This document shows positions 46,698-57,278 of a stretch of DNA of 64,000 nt, piece by piece. The position numbers and the translations under genes are program-made. The DNA comes from Meconema thalassinum (taxonomy: Eukaryota > Arthropoda > Insecta > Orthoptera > Tettigoniidae). Below the pieces are notes generated by a model. The model did not search any database. It was not told the DNA's origin and saw nothing but the letters and a program-made list of their open reading frames with translations. The stretch's first letter is position 1. Every line of letters begins with the position of its first letter. Where the stretch lies: contig OX336396.1 of assembly GCA_946902985.2 (NCBI GenBank), positions 233,630,797 through 233,694,796 on the forward strand. Reading direction: 5' to 3'.

Positions 46698-48110
46698 CCC
46701 CTAATAAAATCGAAACGGCTGGAGCGATTTCAATGAAACTCGGGAAGTTCATAGCACTATTCCCGGCGACCTCGACCGTGCCCTTCAAATTTTGTTACGT
46801 CTCTCCAATCCAACATGGCGGCTGTGCGAAATATTTCACTAGCATTCAATATCTCCGAAACTATTACCGATATCGCCCTGAAAATGTGTACGGTGATAAA
46901 GGGCACTACTAGAAGTTCACCTATGAGACTTTCAAAAACCAGGTGACTACAAAACCAACATGGCGGCCAAGCGAATTTGAGATATTTAAATAGACTTTTC
47001 TCGCGATTTAACTATCTAAATGTAATGAAACTTGGTACAGCAAATGCTTATACACATTGTAATGCACTAGAGTCTAATTTAGTTCAATTGATTACATAAC
47101 CTCAAAATGGCGGCTGTGCGAAATATTTCACTGACATTCTATATCTCCGAAACTATTACAGATATCACCCTGCAATTTTGTACGGTGATAAAGGGTACTG
47201 ATACAGGTATACCTATGTATATTTCATAAACCTGTAAAGTACGAAACGAACATGGCGACCAAGCGAATTTAAAATATTTTAATAGACTTTTCTCGTGATT
47301 TAACTCTCTGAGCGCAGTGAAATGTGGTACAGTAATTGATTTTGCAGATTGTAATGCACTGCCATCAAATTTAATTCAATTGCTTACATAACCTCAAGAT
47401 GGCGGCTGTGCGAAATTTTAAAATTAAGTTTTAATTTCTTGTGTCGTAATCATGCGATCGAAGTGAAAGTTTGAATAATGAACCTAGGCAATAATTGTCC
47501 TTGAATGGTACATCACTCTATGGCCTATACACATAACACTCCTAAATGGTGAGCTCCCGAAATATTTAGACGGTTCTCAATATCTATGAATCTTTTATAG
47601 CAACCAAACTGAATTTTTTAATGTTCATAGAGACTATGAACATATGGTCACCTATAGGACTTTCAGGAACCTGGTGAGCACAAATCCAACATGGCGGCGA
47701 CGCGAAGTATAAATATTTAAATGGACGTTTCTCGCGAATTAACTATCCGAGTGCCGTGAAACGTTGCACGTTAAATGCTTAGACAAATGTTGATCCACTG
47801 GCATCTAATTTATTTCAATGGTTTGCATTATCACAAGATGGCTGCTGTGCGTAATTTTAAAATCTCGTTTTTACTTCTTGTTGTCTAATCATGCGATTGA
47901 AGTTTGAATACCACACGTACACAATAATCATAATGTAATAGTACAAAAATAAAAATCCAACCTGGCGACCATCTGAAATATTTAGACGGTTCTCAATATC
48001 TACGAATCTGTTACAGCAATTAAACTGAAATTTTGTATGTTGATTGTGGCAGTTAACATAAGTAGGATATATGAAAATAGGCTGTATAGTTCTTCACGGA
48101 ACTACTTGTT
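46600..48110 (-). mobile_element. Helitron-like element, subfamily 1, right arm of inverted pair
   Basis: Mirror of 44778-46318. 3' end at left: hairpin CCTATTTTC (46607-46615) with AAAAATAGG (46624-46632), CTTATGAGATC, GT array (46655-46693), C run. 5' end at right: GAAAATAGG (48073-48081), then reversed AACAAGTAGTTCCGTGA ending 48110. ATGGCGG or variant starts at 46815, 46960, 47107, 47252, 47399, 47546, 47691, 47838 and (CTGGCG) 47962, intervals 145, 147, 145, 147, 147, 145, 147 and 124. Confidence 0.75.
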
Positions 48111-48539
48111 AAACCCGAGAACAAATATGTTCCCTTAAGACTGCACCAGTACTGCTTAAATTACTCCAATCGCGAATTTCAAAGTAAACATTTTAATGTC
48201 AATTGGCGAAAAACCTTCCCTCCTCAGACGAACCGTCACTGACTCACATGCCTGTTATTTATTTGTGGCAATGTTTCTTATAACACATTTGGTGGCCCTG
48301 ATTGGTCTTCCCCTGCACGTTTCATATCACTTACGAAATGACCCTCGTATACTCATATCACTCTCTAGTAGCTCTCTATTTTGAAAAATGCTTTCTAAGT
48401 GTTGTTTTAATTGTATAAAGAAACACCTTGTATAGAAAAGAATGTGAGTTGCATAGTTCAAGCGACTGACGAAATGTTAGAAAATAGTTCTTCCCTGACA
48501 AATTCTATAGTTTGCTTTTTTTTGGTCAATTTTACCCTC
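48111..48539. other. unannotated sequence
   Basis: Nothing recognised. The 62-codon ORF at 48196-48384 is hydrophobic without a known motif. Confidence 0.35.
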
Positions 48540-49008
48540 TAGGTTGGTGGTTCCCACGGACTCAGCGAGGGAACTCACCACTACCGCCTTTCCAGGCAGT
48601 ATCCTAGAGCTGGGAACAATTGGGCAGATGGGAAACATCTAGGGATATGTGATCAGCACTTCGCCCAGGCAGCCTGACCTGCAAAGCGAACAGTGGCCTC
48701 ATGAGGGATGGGAAGGGAGGGGAAGATTGGGATGGATAGGCAAGGAAGAGGGAAGGAAGTGGCCGTGGCCTTACTGTATGTACCATCTCGGCATTTGCCC
48801 GAAGACGAAGTGGGAAACCACGGAAAACCACTTCGAGGATGGCTGAGGTGGGAATCAAACCCCCTCTACTCATTTGGACCACCCGAATCTGAGTAGACCC
48901 CGTTCCGGTCCTCATACCACTTATCAAATTTCGCGGCAGAGCCGGGAATCGAACCCAGGACCTCCGGGGTGGCAGCTAACCATGCTGACCGCTACGCTAC
49001 GGAGGCGA
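48540..49008 (-). mobile_element. long tRNA-derived SINE
   Basis: On the minus strand the head begins near 49008 with GCCTCCGTAGCGTAGCGGTC (A-box) and has B-box GGGTTCGATTCCC near 48944-48956. Downstream come a second B-box-like GGTTTGATTCC (48854-48864) and the CCGTGGTTTCCCAC stretch shared with other families, suggesting a composite of two SINE types. Left end near 48540 by similarity only. Confidence 0.8.
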
Positions 49009-49369
49009 CCAAATACTATAGTAAAAGATCAATATTTCAACACACAAAAGAAACAATTCAAAGACATCGAAAAGGTCAGACTCATTTTTAATTTGAAAGG
49101 TTATTATTGGGAAAGAGAATAACCTTCATTATAGGCTGTTATTGACATTAGCGGGACGGCTTTTACATTGGCCCTTGTCATTTGATGTAAAAGACGAAGG
49201 CTACGAAATGAAAAGTTCATTAAATATCTGTGTTCTTCTACCGATAAATTGTCTTTTGTGTATGCACGAGCTAGACAAAGACAGAAGAGGTTGTCGCCCT
49301 GAAAAAGGTATATTTGTGTGCCATTATGGGTTCTGACTTCTAGATTCAGGATATTTATTTTAATTATTT
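49009..49369. other. unannotated sequence
   Basis: Nothing recognised. Confidence 0.35.
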
Positions 49370-49960
49370 AATTGCTAACGATACATCTAGGCAATACGTG
49401 GTGGTAAGAAGGTATTTACTGATATCTCAATTGCTCTCCATATTGTCTCCGTGTTCCCTGAATTCAATATTCTTCTTGAAACTTTTAAACTATTGGAGAG
49501 AGGTTCTAAGATTTCTTCTGGCAACTCATTCCTTGTTCCAATATCCCAGTTGATAAAATAATACCATACCTAGCTAAATTTGTTTCTTTAATTTTTAGGC
49601 CTAATTTTGTGTGATCTCTCCTATCTACGTAATGCAGCTATTTCGTAATTCATTCCAGGTCGGCTCTCCGGTGTATGCTTTGTTCATCTCCTTGAGTCTT
49701 CTTTTATGTTTTCTGTTGTCGAGGGATTCCCATCCCAATGACTTTAATATGACTGTCAGGTACATCGTCAGTTTGGGAGAATTTGCCAAGAGCTTTCCTT
49801 TACACCAACTCCAAGTTGTTCGTTAGAGTTGAACGGTAGGGCTCCCACACACTCGTGACGTATTCCAAAATTGGTCTTGCATGACATTAGTAACCCAATT
49901 CTTTGGCCTGAATACTGCTACCCTTTAGCTTATCATAACGAAGTATAAAGACTTTTGCAA
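49370..49960 (-). pseudogene. LINE ORF2 C-terminal remnant
   Basis: Minus-strand translation in shifting frames gives RPILEYVTSVWEPY, then LGWESLDNRKHKRRLKEMNKAYRRA, then GTRNELPEEILEPL and FKSFKKNIEF. These correspond to the conserved RP-LEY-S-VW, LGW-SL--RR---RL, WN-LP and SFK---- blocks at the C-terminus of many CR1/Jockey-like LINEs. Several frameshifts and stops make it dead. I cannot decide the clade. Confidence 0.75.
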
Positions 49961-50129
49961 CAAGTTCTCAACATGCTGTAATATTTTATTTATGGTAATC
50001 CTGAGATAGCTACATGATTCGACTCGTGGAATAATATTTTCGTTTCGTAATTTATAATCAAATATTGGATTCGAAACTCAAATTCGTTCGTAGCTGTTAA
50101 TTCATATTAGGGGCATAGGCCATCTTTGG

Positions 50130-50712
50130 TCAACAGTCCCGTGTACTTGGGTGTTTGTTAAATTTGTCATAGGACAGTTCTCAAGAGATAAACTGTCGCA
50201 TTGGAAAAGCGAGGAGTGTTTTCAACTCAATGAGCTCAATTTTCAAAAGCCACGATCTTCCCACGAACACCAAACTACGGCTCCTCAGGTGCTATGAGTT
50301 CTCAGTTATCATGTATGGTATAGGCTACCACTGTTAGACTTGAAGGCTTTGAACTATGGCTTTACAGAAGAATACTGAGAATATCATGGATTCATTAAGT
50401 TTCAAATCAGGAAGTTCTACGCAGACTTGAAAAAAGACCAGAACTGATCCACATCATTATGTGTCGTAAACTACAGTACCTCGGTCACATTATGAGGAAT
50501 CAAAAAAGGTATGAACTGCTTCAACTTATACTACAAGGAAAAATAGAAGGAAAGAGTTCGCCCGGCAGAAGGAGAATTTCTTGGCTGGACAACTTTAGAA
50601 CATGGTTCAAGAAAAGCTCGTAAGAATTGTTCCGAACTGCCACAGATGAAGCCAGAATAGCCCTGCCGATCGCCAGCGTCCGAAACGGACGGGCACGCAA
50701 AGAAGAAGAAGA
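50130..50712 (+). pseudogene. RTE-type LINE, 3' end
   Basis: Degenerate C-terminus of RTE ORF2: LWLYRRILRISWIH near 50350-50390, EVLRRLEKRPELIHII, KLQYLGHIMRNQKRYELLQLILQGKIEG, PGRRRISWLDNFRTWF, RIALPIASVRNGRA, then an AAGAAGAAGAA tail at 50699-50711. Upstream 50130-50340 contains weaker frame-shifted pieces. It resembles the fragment at 42340-43430 in domain order and 3' tail. Confidence 0.8.
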
Positions 50713-51291
50713 ACCTGTGTTTCTATGGTGACTGTAGTATTGTGTCGAGCGGTAATTAATTAGGTCGAAGATAGCGTAGGTGTCCTGGGATTTGAAATAA
50801 GGTATTTGCCTGGAAGAAGTGTGGAAAACCAAAGAGAATAACTGTCGGTGTCGAGATTCAAGAGAGAGCTTTGAAGCCATATTTCTATGTTCCCGTATCT
50901 CTAATTGATCTGAAGATGCCCGCTTGGCGAGCGAAACATGTCATCCTTGTTAGCTCTTCGGTAATCCATAACAAATCAGTTTTAATTTTTTTTCAGTTAT
51001 TTTTTCGCATGTCCCATTCATTGGGATGATATTTTGTTGACGGACTAAATAAATGCAATGTCAATTTCTCAGACACAAAGCCAGTTTATCACGTCTCAAT
51101 TTCTGGTTATCAGGTTTACGCACAGTACTAGGCCTGGAAGCGGTATTGCCGGATGTGACATAATTTTTCTCCTGTGTTCTTCTAAACAACGTATCTTTTA
51201 CTATAGGATTTACAAGTCATTCGACGCTTCTTAACACAGGGAATTGTATATTCCCGGCTGCCTAGTAATAGGCCTACTCCATCCACTATCA
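50713..51291. other. unannotated sequence
   Basis: No gene recognised. Confidence 0.35.
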
Positions 51292-51807
51292 TCATATATA
51301 TTATTTCAGTAGTATAGATCCCTCCTGCAGCACCCACAAGCAACCGATCGTGACAAATGAGCATTCAAATGAAAGAGAATAAACATTAGCAGTGACGAAT
51401 AGCACTCGAATTTCATAAATTTCTATAATTTCTTAAATAAATGACATTTAAAAAATGTACGAAGTGTGCGATTTTCAGATACTGTTGATGTATGAAAATA
51501 CGCTCCATAATTGCTGTCCAATTCACAGTTTGGTCGCTGTGACGCCTTTTTCATGTCATTTTAACATTATGGTATTTCATTTATCATTTTGCATGGATTT
51601 CAGAAACAGTTAATCAAAGGAATGAGTACTCAAATCATATAAGTTCATAAATACCGAATAACCGGTGAGTGTAACAGCACACTCAGCACACAAATGGCAT
51701 TATCAGTGACAAATTGCATTCTAATTCCTTAAATATAAATATTTGTAAAACCTATTGGGGAAAGTGTGATTTATGAATATGCGAGATTTCTCGCACGGGT
51801 CCGCTAG
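51292..51807 (+). mobile_element. non-autonomous Helitron, first unit of head-to-tail dimer
   Basis: Starts TC (TCATATATATTATTTC) after an A. Ends with a perfect hairpin TGCGAGATTTCTCGCA (51780-51795), CGGGTCCG and CTAG (51804-51807). These are standard Helitron termini. 516 bp, no coding capacity. Confidence 0.8.
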
Positions 51808-52015
51808 TCATAATATTATTTCAGTAGTATAGATCCCTCTCGCAGTGCTCACAAGCGACCGATCGGGACAAAAGGGCATTCTAATGAAAGAGAATAAACA
51901 TTAGCAGTGACGAATAGCACTCTAATTTCATAAATAACAATAATTTCTTTAAAAAAAAATGACTTTAAATAAATGTACGAAGTGTGCGATTTGCAGATAC
52001 TGTTTCTGTAGAAAA
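51808..52015 (+). mobile_element. Helitron, second unit (3'-truncated)
   Basis: TCATAATATTATTTCAGTAG starts directly after the preceding CTAG and follows the first unit closely for about 200 bp, then diverges near 52005-52020. Its own 3' hairpin is absent. Confidence 0.75.
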
Positions 52016-52194
52016 AAACAGTCCTCTCGGCACGCCGGAAGGCGGAGGTAGATTTCACCGGACAAACTTGGGGATAGGCGAAAATAGGCAGAATATGCAG
52101 GTTTTCGTAGAAGGATCAGACCTCATTTATTGCGGGAAAGTATTTTATAATTGGACCTTAATTAACTTTGTTTTTCGTCATTTTATGCTTATTT

Positions 52195-54260
52195 TCCTCC
52201 CCCATGGTCTGGTACCTTGACGTGGTGGGGAGGCTTGTGTGTTTCAGTGATCCCGAGAGCAATGCCGGCGGGAGCTTCGGCTCCTGGCAGGGTCACCCAT
52301 GCCGGTAAGGTCGAGGGTGAGATACCAGACTAAATGACAGACTACACCATGATGGTGGGCAGCAGCGTCATCAGTAGATTATTTCCAGGCGGAGCTGTAA
52401 TTCAGTGGTACGGTTGGAAAACTGCGGGGGCTCGTTTTCAGTCCTTAAGGTGGCAGCCCTACCAGAAAACTAGGAAGCTGTGGGCTAATAACTCGCACTC
52501 TCCGAAATTGTTTATTAAAGAAACTGAAAAGAATGAAAATCGGACGGATCTCATGTTGACAACTTTCGGCACGAAAAGGAAGACACGAATAGGTTTCTGG
52601 AATGTGAGGACTCTGGGTGAGAGTAGTAGGCTGAGGCAGGTGACCAGAGAAATGATCTCGTATAAACTTAATATACTTGGGCTCAGTGAGATAAGATGGC
52701 CAGATTTTGGTGAGATAAAAACTTATGAAGGACTTACCCTCATATACTCTGGGAGGAGCGAGGAGAATGCGGAACGCAGAGATGGAGTTGGTCTTTTGCT
52801 TATTGAACATGCAAAGAAAAGCCTTATAAGTTGGCAACCCATTTCCGAGCGAATATTATCAGCACGATTTAAGACTCGCATTCGCAATGTTACGATTATA
52901 CAATGATATGCACGCACGGAACCATCAGAAGAAGAACTTAAAGAAGCATTCTACTCCCTTCTACATGAGACAGTAAAGAAAAGCAGTAAGAGAGATGTGA
53001 TTATAATAATGGGAGACCTTAATGCTAAGGTAGGAGAGAACAACGAGGGACTAGAACATGTGATGGGTGTACATGGCCTTGGGGATAGGAATGGAAATGG
53101 GCAAAAGTTCACAAACTTCTGTGCTAGCCATGACCTTGTTATTGGAGGTACTTTGTTTCCTCATAAGAGGTGTCATAAGATCACGTGGATTTCCCCTGAT
53201 CATGACACTGAGAACCAAATTGACCACATCGCAGTGAGTAGGAGATTCAGAAGATCGCTCACCGATGTTCGGAATAAGAGGGGAGCTGATGCTAGCAGTG
53301 ATCACCACCTTATGCTGGCTGAGTTCAAGATGAAGATCATGGTGGCAAAGAAGAGGTTTGAAAAACAGAGCAAGAGATTTGATGTGAGGAAGTTGAAGGA
53401 GGAGAAGGTCAGAGATGAATTTAAATTGGAGCTAAGAAATCGTTTTCAGGTACTCCAATCTGATACAGCAGAAACTGATATTGAATCTTCCTGGAGTAAT
53501 GTAAAGAACAACATCCTTGATACAAGTGAAATAGTCCTGGGAAAGAGCAATCCTCTCAAGAAGGATTGGATGTCAGAACAAACTTGGGAGGCAATAAGTC
53601 ATAGGAAAATGATTAAGGAGAGTTTGAATATGTGTAAGACTCGACATCAGAAAGCAAAAGTGCAAGCAGAATACTCGGTCGTTGACAAAGAAGTCAAAAA
53701 GTGTGTGAAAAGAGATAAGAGTAATTGGATCGATGAGATGGCGAAGAAGGCAGAAGATGCTGCATCATAAGGTGACAGCAAAGAAATGTACCGCATCACA
53801 AAAGTGCAGTCCAAGAAAAGTTTCCGAAAGAACCGGCCCATAAAAGACAAACAGGGAAATTTACTCACAACTCAAGAAAAACAACAAGAACGGTGGAGGG
53901 AATACTTCACCGAAATTTTTAATGTTGATCGAGGGATTAATGAACACCACGAAGAGAGGAATGATGAACCTGATAATTCTGATCCAAATATTCTTTTGCA
54001 CAGTCCAACTTGTGCTGAAATCAAAGAAGCCTTGCTACAACTGAAGAATGGAAAAGCCCCCGGTGTCGACAACATTTCGCCAGATGTCCTCAAGATAGAC
54101 ATGGACACCACAGCTAATATCCTGAAGCCATTGATGGAAAAGATCTGGTTTGAAGAGAAGCTGCCTGCGGAATGGAAGAAAGGTGTGATTGTTAAAATCC
54201 CAAAGAAGGGTGACTTGACGAATTGTAACAACTGGAGAGGTATTACCTTACTATCCGTAC
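52195..54260 (+). pseudogene. RTE-type LINE with endonuclease, cut by LTR element
   Basis: 52195-52333 is a GC-rich 5' region. From 52334 one frame reads an APE-type endonuclease: IGFWNVRTLGESSRL, NILGLSEIRWP, SGRSEENAERRDGVGLLL, then after a TGA (52904, a cysteine position in relatives) IIIMGDLNAKVGENN, GLGDRNGNGQKF, HKITWISPDHDTENQIDHI and ASSDHHLMLAEF, covering the catalytic E, D, N and SDH residues. A linker region follows with a TAA at 53768. The RT begins at LQLKNGKAPGVDNISPD, LPAEWKKGVIVKIPKKGDLTNCNNWRGITLLSV, and stops where the minus-strand LTR element begins at 54261. Only two nonsense codons break about 640 codons, so the copy is fairly young. The remaining RT and 3' end should lie beyond the window, right of the LTR element. 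Confidence 0.9.
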
Positions 54261-55176
54261 TGAACCCTTCAGAATAGCAGTGTTTATATGCAAGAATCTT
54301 GATCAAGGGGTCGCGCTCAGTTCTTAGTGTGATGTTTACGTCCGCCAAACAAAGGGTCATAGGATTAAAACTATAGATAAGAAAGTAAGGATACAAGACG
54401 TAAAATAATAACATGATTTAATGACTAATGTGCATAAAAAGAAAATAAACAACAATAATAAAAATATCCGCCCTGAATTTTCCCATGACAGGAACATCTA
54501 TCAATGTTGAGGAGTCAGACGGATCTCCCCCTTTATAAAAATGTGGATCCTAGTTCCACTACCTTGCATTCGGATTTTATGTACGCGTGATGACTAACTA
54601 CGAGAAATGAGTACTTGGATGACTGTTCGTTTACAACGGGTTAACAGCCACGGTGCTCACGGACAATCATCGCGTAAATCAACGTTTATGGATATGGGCA
54701 TGACACTAATAAAAACCCTTAAAAATATAATGCTGACACACACACTACAAATCTACTATTTACAGGAATCTCCCTGAGACCCTCATTAGTGCGATGACGC
54801 ACTTGACAAAATGAACTGCCAACCTGGCCAATTGCTCAATACACACACAAGGAAAGACAGCATTGCACGTGACTTCACGGGTCATTGATATGGAATATAA
54901 ACATGGAATAAACCAACAACAACAAAAGCCTGACCGGCTAAGATTACTTTATATGAACAAAACTGCATGTTAAGGTAACGCTTCGGAGATTATCGTGATT
55001 CGTAGGCAACTCCCATTTATTCAACAATTTTTACCATTGATCAGTTCTTATTCTGTATTTCAAGTAATTACGGAGTCAAAGCACTCCTCACTAATGACCT
55101 CGCTAGCAACCTTCAGACCGCCTTGTGAAACATCTCCCCCTTTCCTCATTACTTGTCATGTCCCAACTCCAGTGTA

Positions 55177-55184
55177 TATAAATA
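55177..55184 (-). promoter_or_regulatory. TATA-like box of copy 3 3' LTR
   Basis: TATTTATA on the minus strand, in the CTGGTCAG...CACTGGAGT context kept in all LTRs despite their divergence. Confidence 0.45.
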
Positions 55185-56170
55185 ACTGACCAGCTGTGCC
55201 GTTATCTCAAGGAATCAACAGCAACAATATCTCAACCACTTCAACATATGGTCAGACAATAATCAAAATATCCATAATTGCCCTCGCAAGGTAACAATAT
55301 GGATTTGGCATCAAGCTGACAGAAATCAGTCTAGGCTGAAAATCCCGCTTGAAATGACCACAAAATACACACATACACACATCTGGGAATGACATGACGT
55401 TTTTCACACAGGTCTGCTGAATAGATGCTCACAAACTATTAAAACAATAATCAACCTACGATAGAGCTGATTGCTCTTCGTCACAAATTACATTGCTCCA
55501 AAGGCAATAATCTCACTGAATCTGATCAATAATAAACCTTAAACAATTTTAATTACCCTCCATTCTACTGTATAATTAGCCTATATTAATCCAGTCCTAC
55601 TTCTGAAACACAACATATCTCCGAGAGACGTTTTTAACCGCAATGCGTAACATATGCAAACACGGCCGTTCACATAGCTACGTTAGTTAAAACAACACAA
55701 AAACAAGAACCTTCTACTAATAACATTTGTGCGAGCTGCTTCCATACAAAGGTGTGTCAGACCAAAACTAAATATACTACGTCAATCACACAAGCAAAGT
55801 ATTTACAAAAATATGTCCCATAAACCATAAGTTAATTTATCAAATAATAAAGAATATTATATTGTACTCATCTCTCGTTCAGTCACCCGTCAAAGAACAT
55901 CAGCTGCCATCTCCCAACTGAATGCTTCTTATCTCATCTCAGCCATCTGGACGGAGTGTTGAGAGATCCAAACTTCTTCTATGGTAATCGATGTCATCTC
56001 TCGTGCTGATTCAAAAATTAGATTATTATACACTTGATATCTGACTACTAAATTCGCCGTTCCAGGTACTACTTTCCCCGTAACAGTTTGTTGGCGAATT
56101 ATCGACGATACTGCCCCTACAAAATATAGTACTGTGACTATCTATCACTGAATTTAACACATTTATAATA

Positions 56171-56287
56171 ATTTCTGTGTCCTCATGACACGCAAAATCA
56201 AAGTCTACGTCCGTAGACGCACAAAGTAATAATCAACCTGTGTCCACGACACACAAAATCAAAGTCTACGTCCGTATACGCACAAAG
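56171..56287 (-). repeat. stem-loop array in copy 3 3' LTR
   Basis: Four hairpins of the CGTC/GACG and GTGTC/GACAC types, in alternating order as in LTR 1 but with one fewer unit. Confidence 0.75.
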
Positions 56288-56955
56288 TAATAGTCCATGT
56301 CTTGGCTCTTCACGCCACTTATAAATGAACTGGCCCTAGGTCTTGATGGGGGGGGGGGGGAAATTATATAAAAATTTCTCGAAATAATGGTGGTACAGGA
56401 ATGAAATAAATATCACTGAACTCGTAACATTGCACAGGTCAAGAATATGCCCATTAATCCTAGAATCGATCGTAGAGATTTTGTCTAGGCGATTTCCCGC
56501 GTGAATGCTAGCCACCGCGTACCCAAGCCGGACCTGCCGCGCTCGTAGGCATTCATTTCTCATTGGTTCCACATTTTCTGTAACTTGGCGGTTTTTAGCA
56601 GATCTTGGCCTCGTAGGAGTGTCTAGTATTTTCATCAACCACTCACGTTACTGCATCATATTTCTTCTAGGCGCGAATATTACAATGAACATACCAGAAC
56701 CATGTCTCACTGCGCGTCGCTTCTATTTTGAGGTGGCCAACACCTGTCCTTCTGACACATCGCTAGGCTATTTCCTTTCACAGCTAAAGTATTTAGCCTT
56801 TTGTCAAACTGCTTCAGGTATGTCCCCACTGTCTCCAACAAATGCTTGAAATTTCCTCATCACTGTCTGGCTATTTTCATGATGCTGGTGGAAATATTTA
56901 TTAATTGAAGAAATAAAACCTAGAATCATTCATCCATCAGAGGATAAAGGGTTCA

Positions 56956-56971
56956 CAACTCTCCCACTCAC
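56956..56971 (-). promoter_or_regulatory. polypurine tract, copy 3
   Basis: On the minus strand GTGAGTGGGAGAGTTG directly before the 3' LTR, same as in copies 1 and 2. Confidence 0.75.
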
Positions 56972-57278
56972 AAAATTTCGAACTTCGGAGAAAGTCGATA
57001 ATTTAAAAAAAAAATCCGTAGGCCAATTTGTTTTATTTCAGAATCACCCCTTTTCTATTACTTGGACTAGCCGCTCCTGTCTTGAATGGCATTTACTCGT
57101 TTTATTTTCCTGCTTGGACCTCGCCCCCCCCCCCCAACTGCTTGCATGACGCGCTGGTGCCTGAGGCAACACTCTGCTCGTCTCGTTAATCTTTGTCAAC
57201 ACCAACTCTACTTCCTCCTTCACGTGCCGTACTCAACTGCTCCCCGTCCACTTGGTTGATATTAGGACGTCCATATAT

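Larger units (their letters stand above)
54261..56955 (-). repeat. 3' LTR of copy 3, 2695 bp
   Basis: TGAACCCTT...AAGGGTTCA boundaries as in the other LTRs. Compared with the visible part of its 5' LTR it lacks about 20 bp near 54350 (ACATGCTCTACTGAGG region), and by eye differs at few other sites, so the insertion is fairly recent. A poly-G run lies at 56348-56360. Confidence 0.93.
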
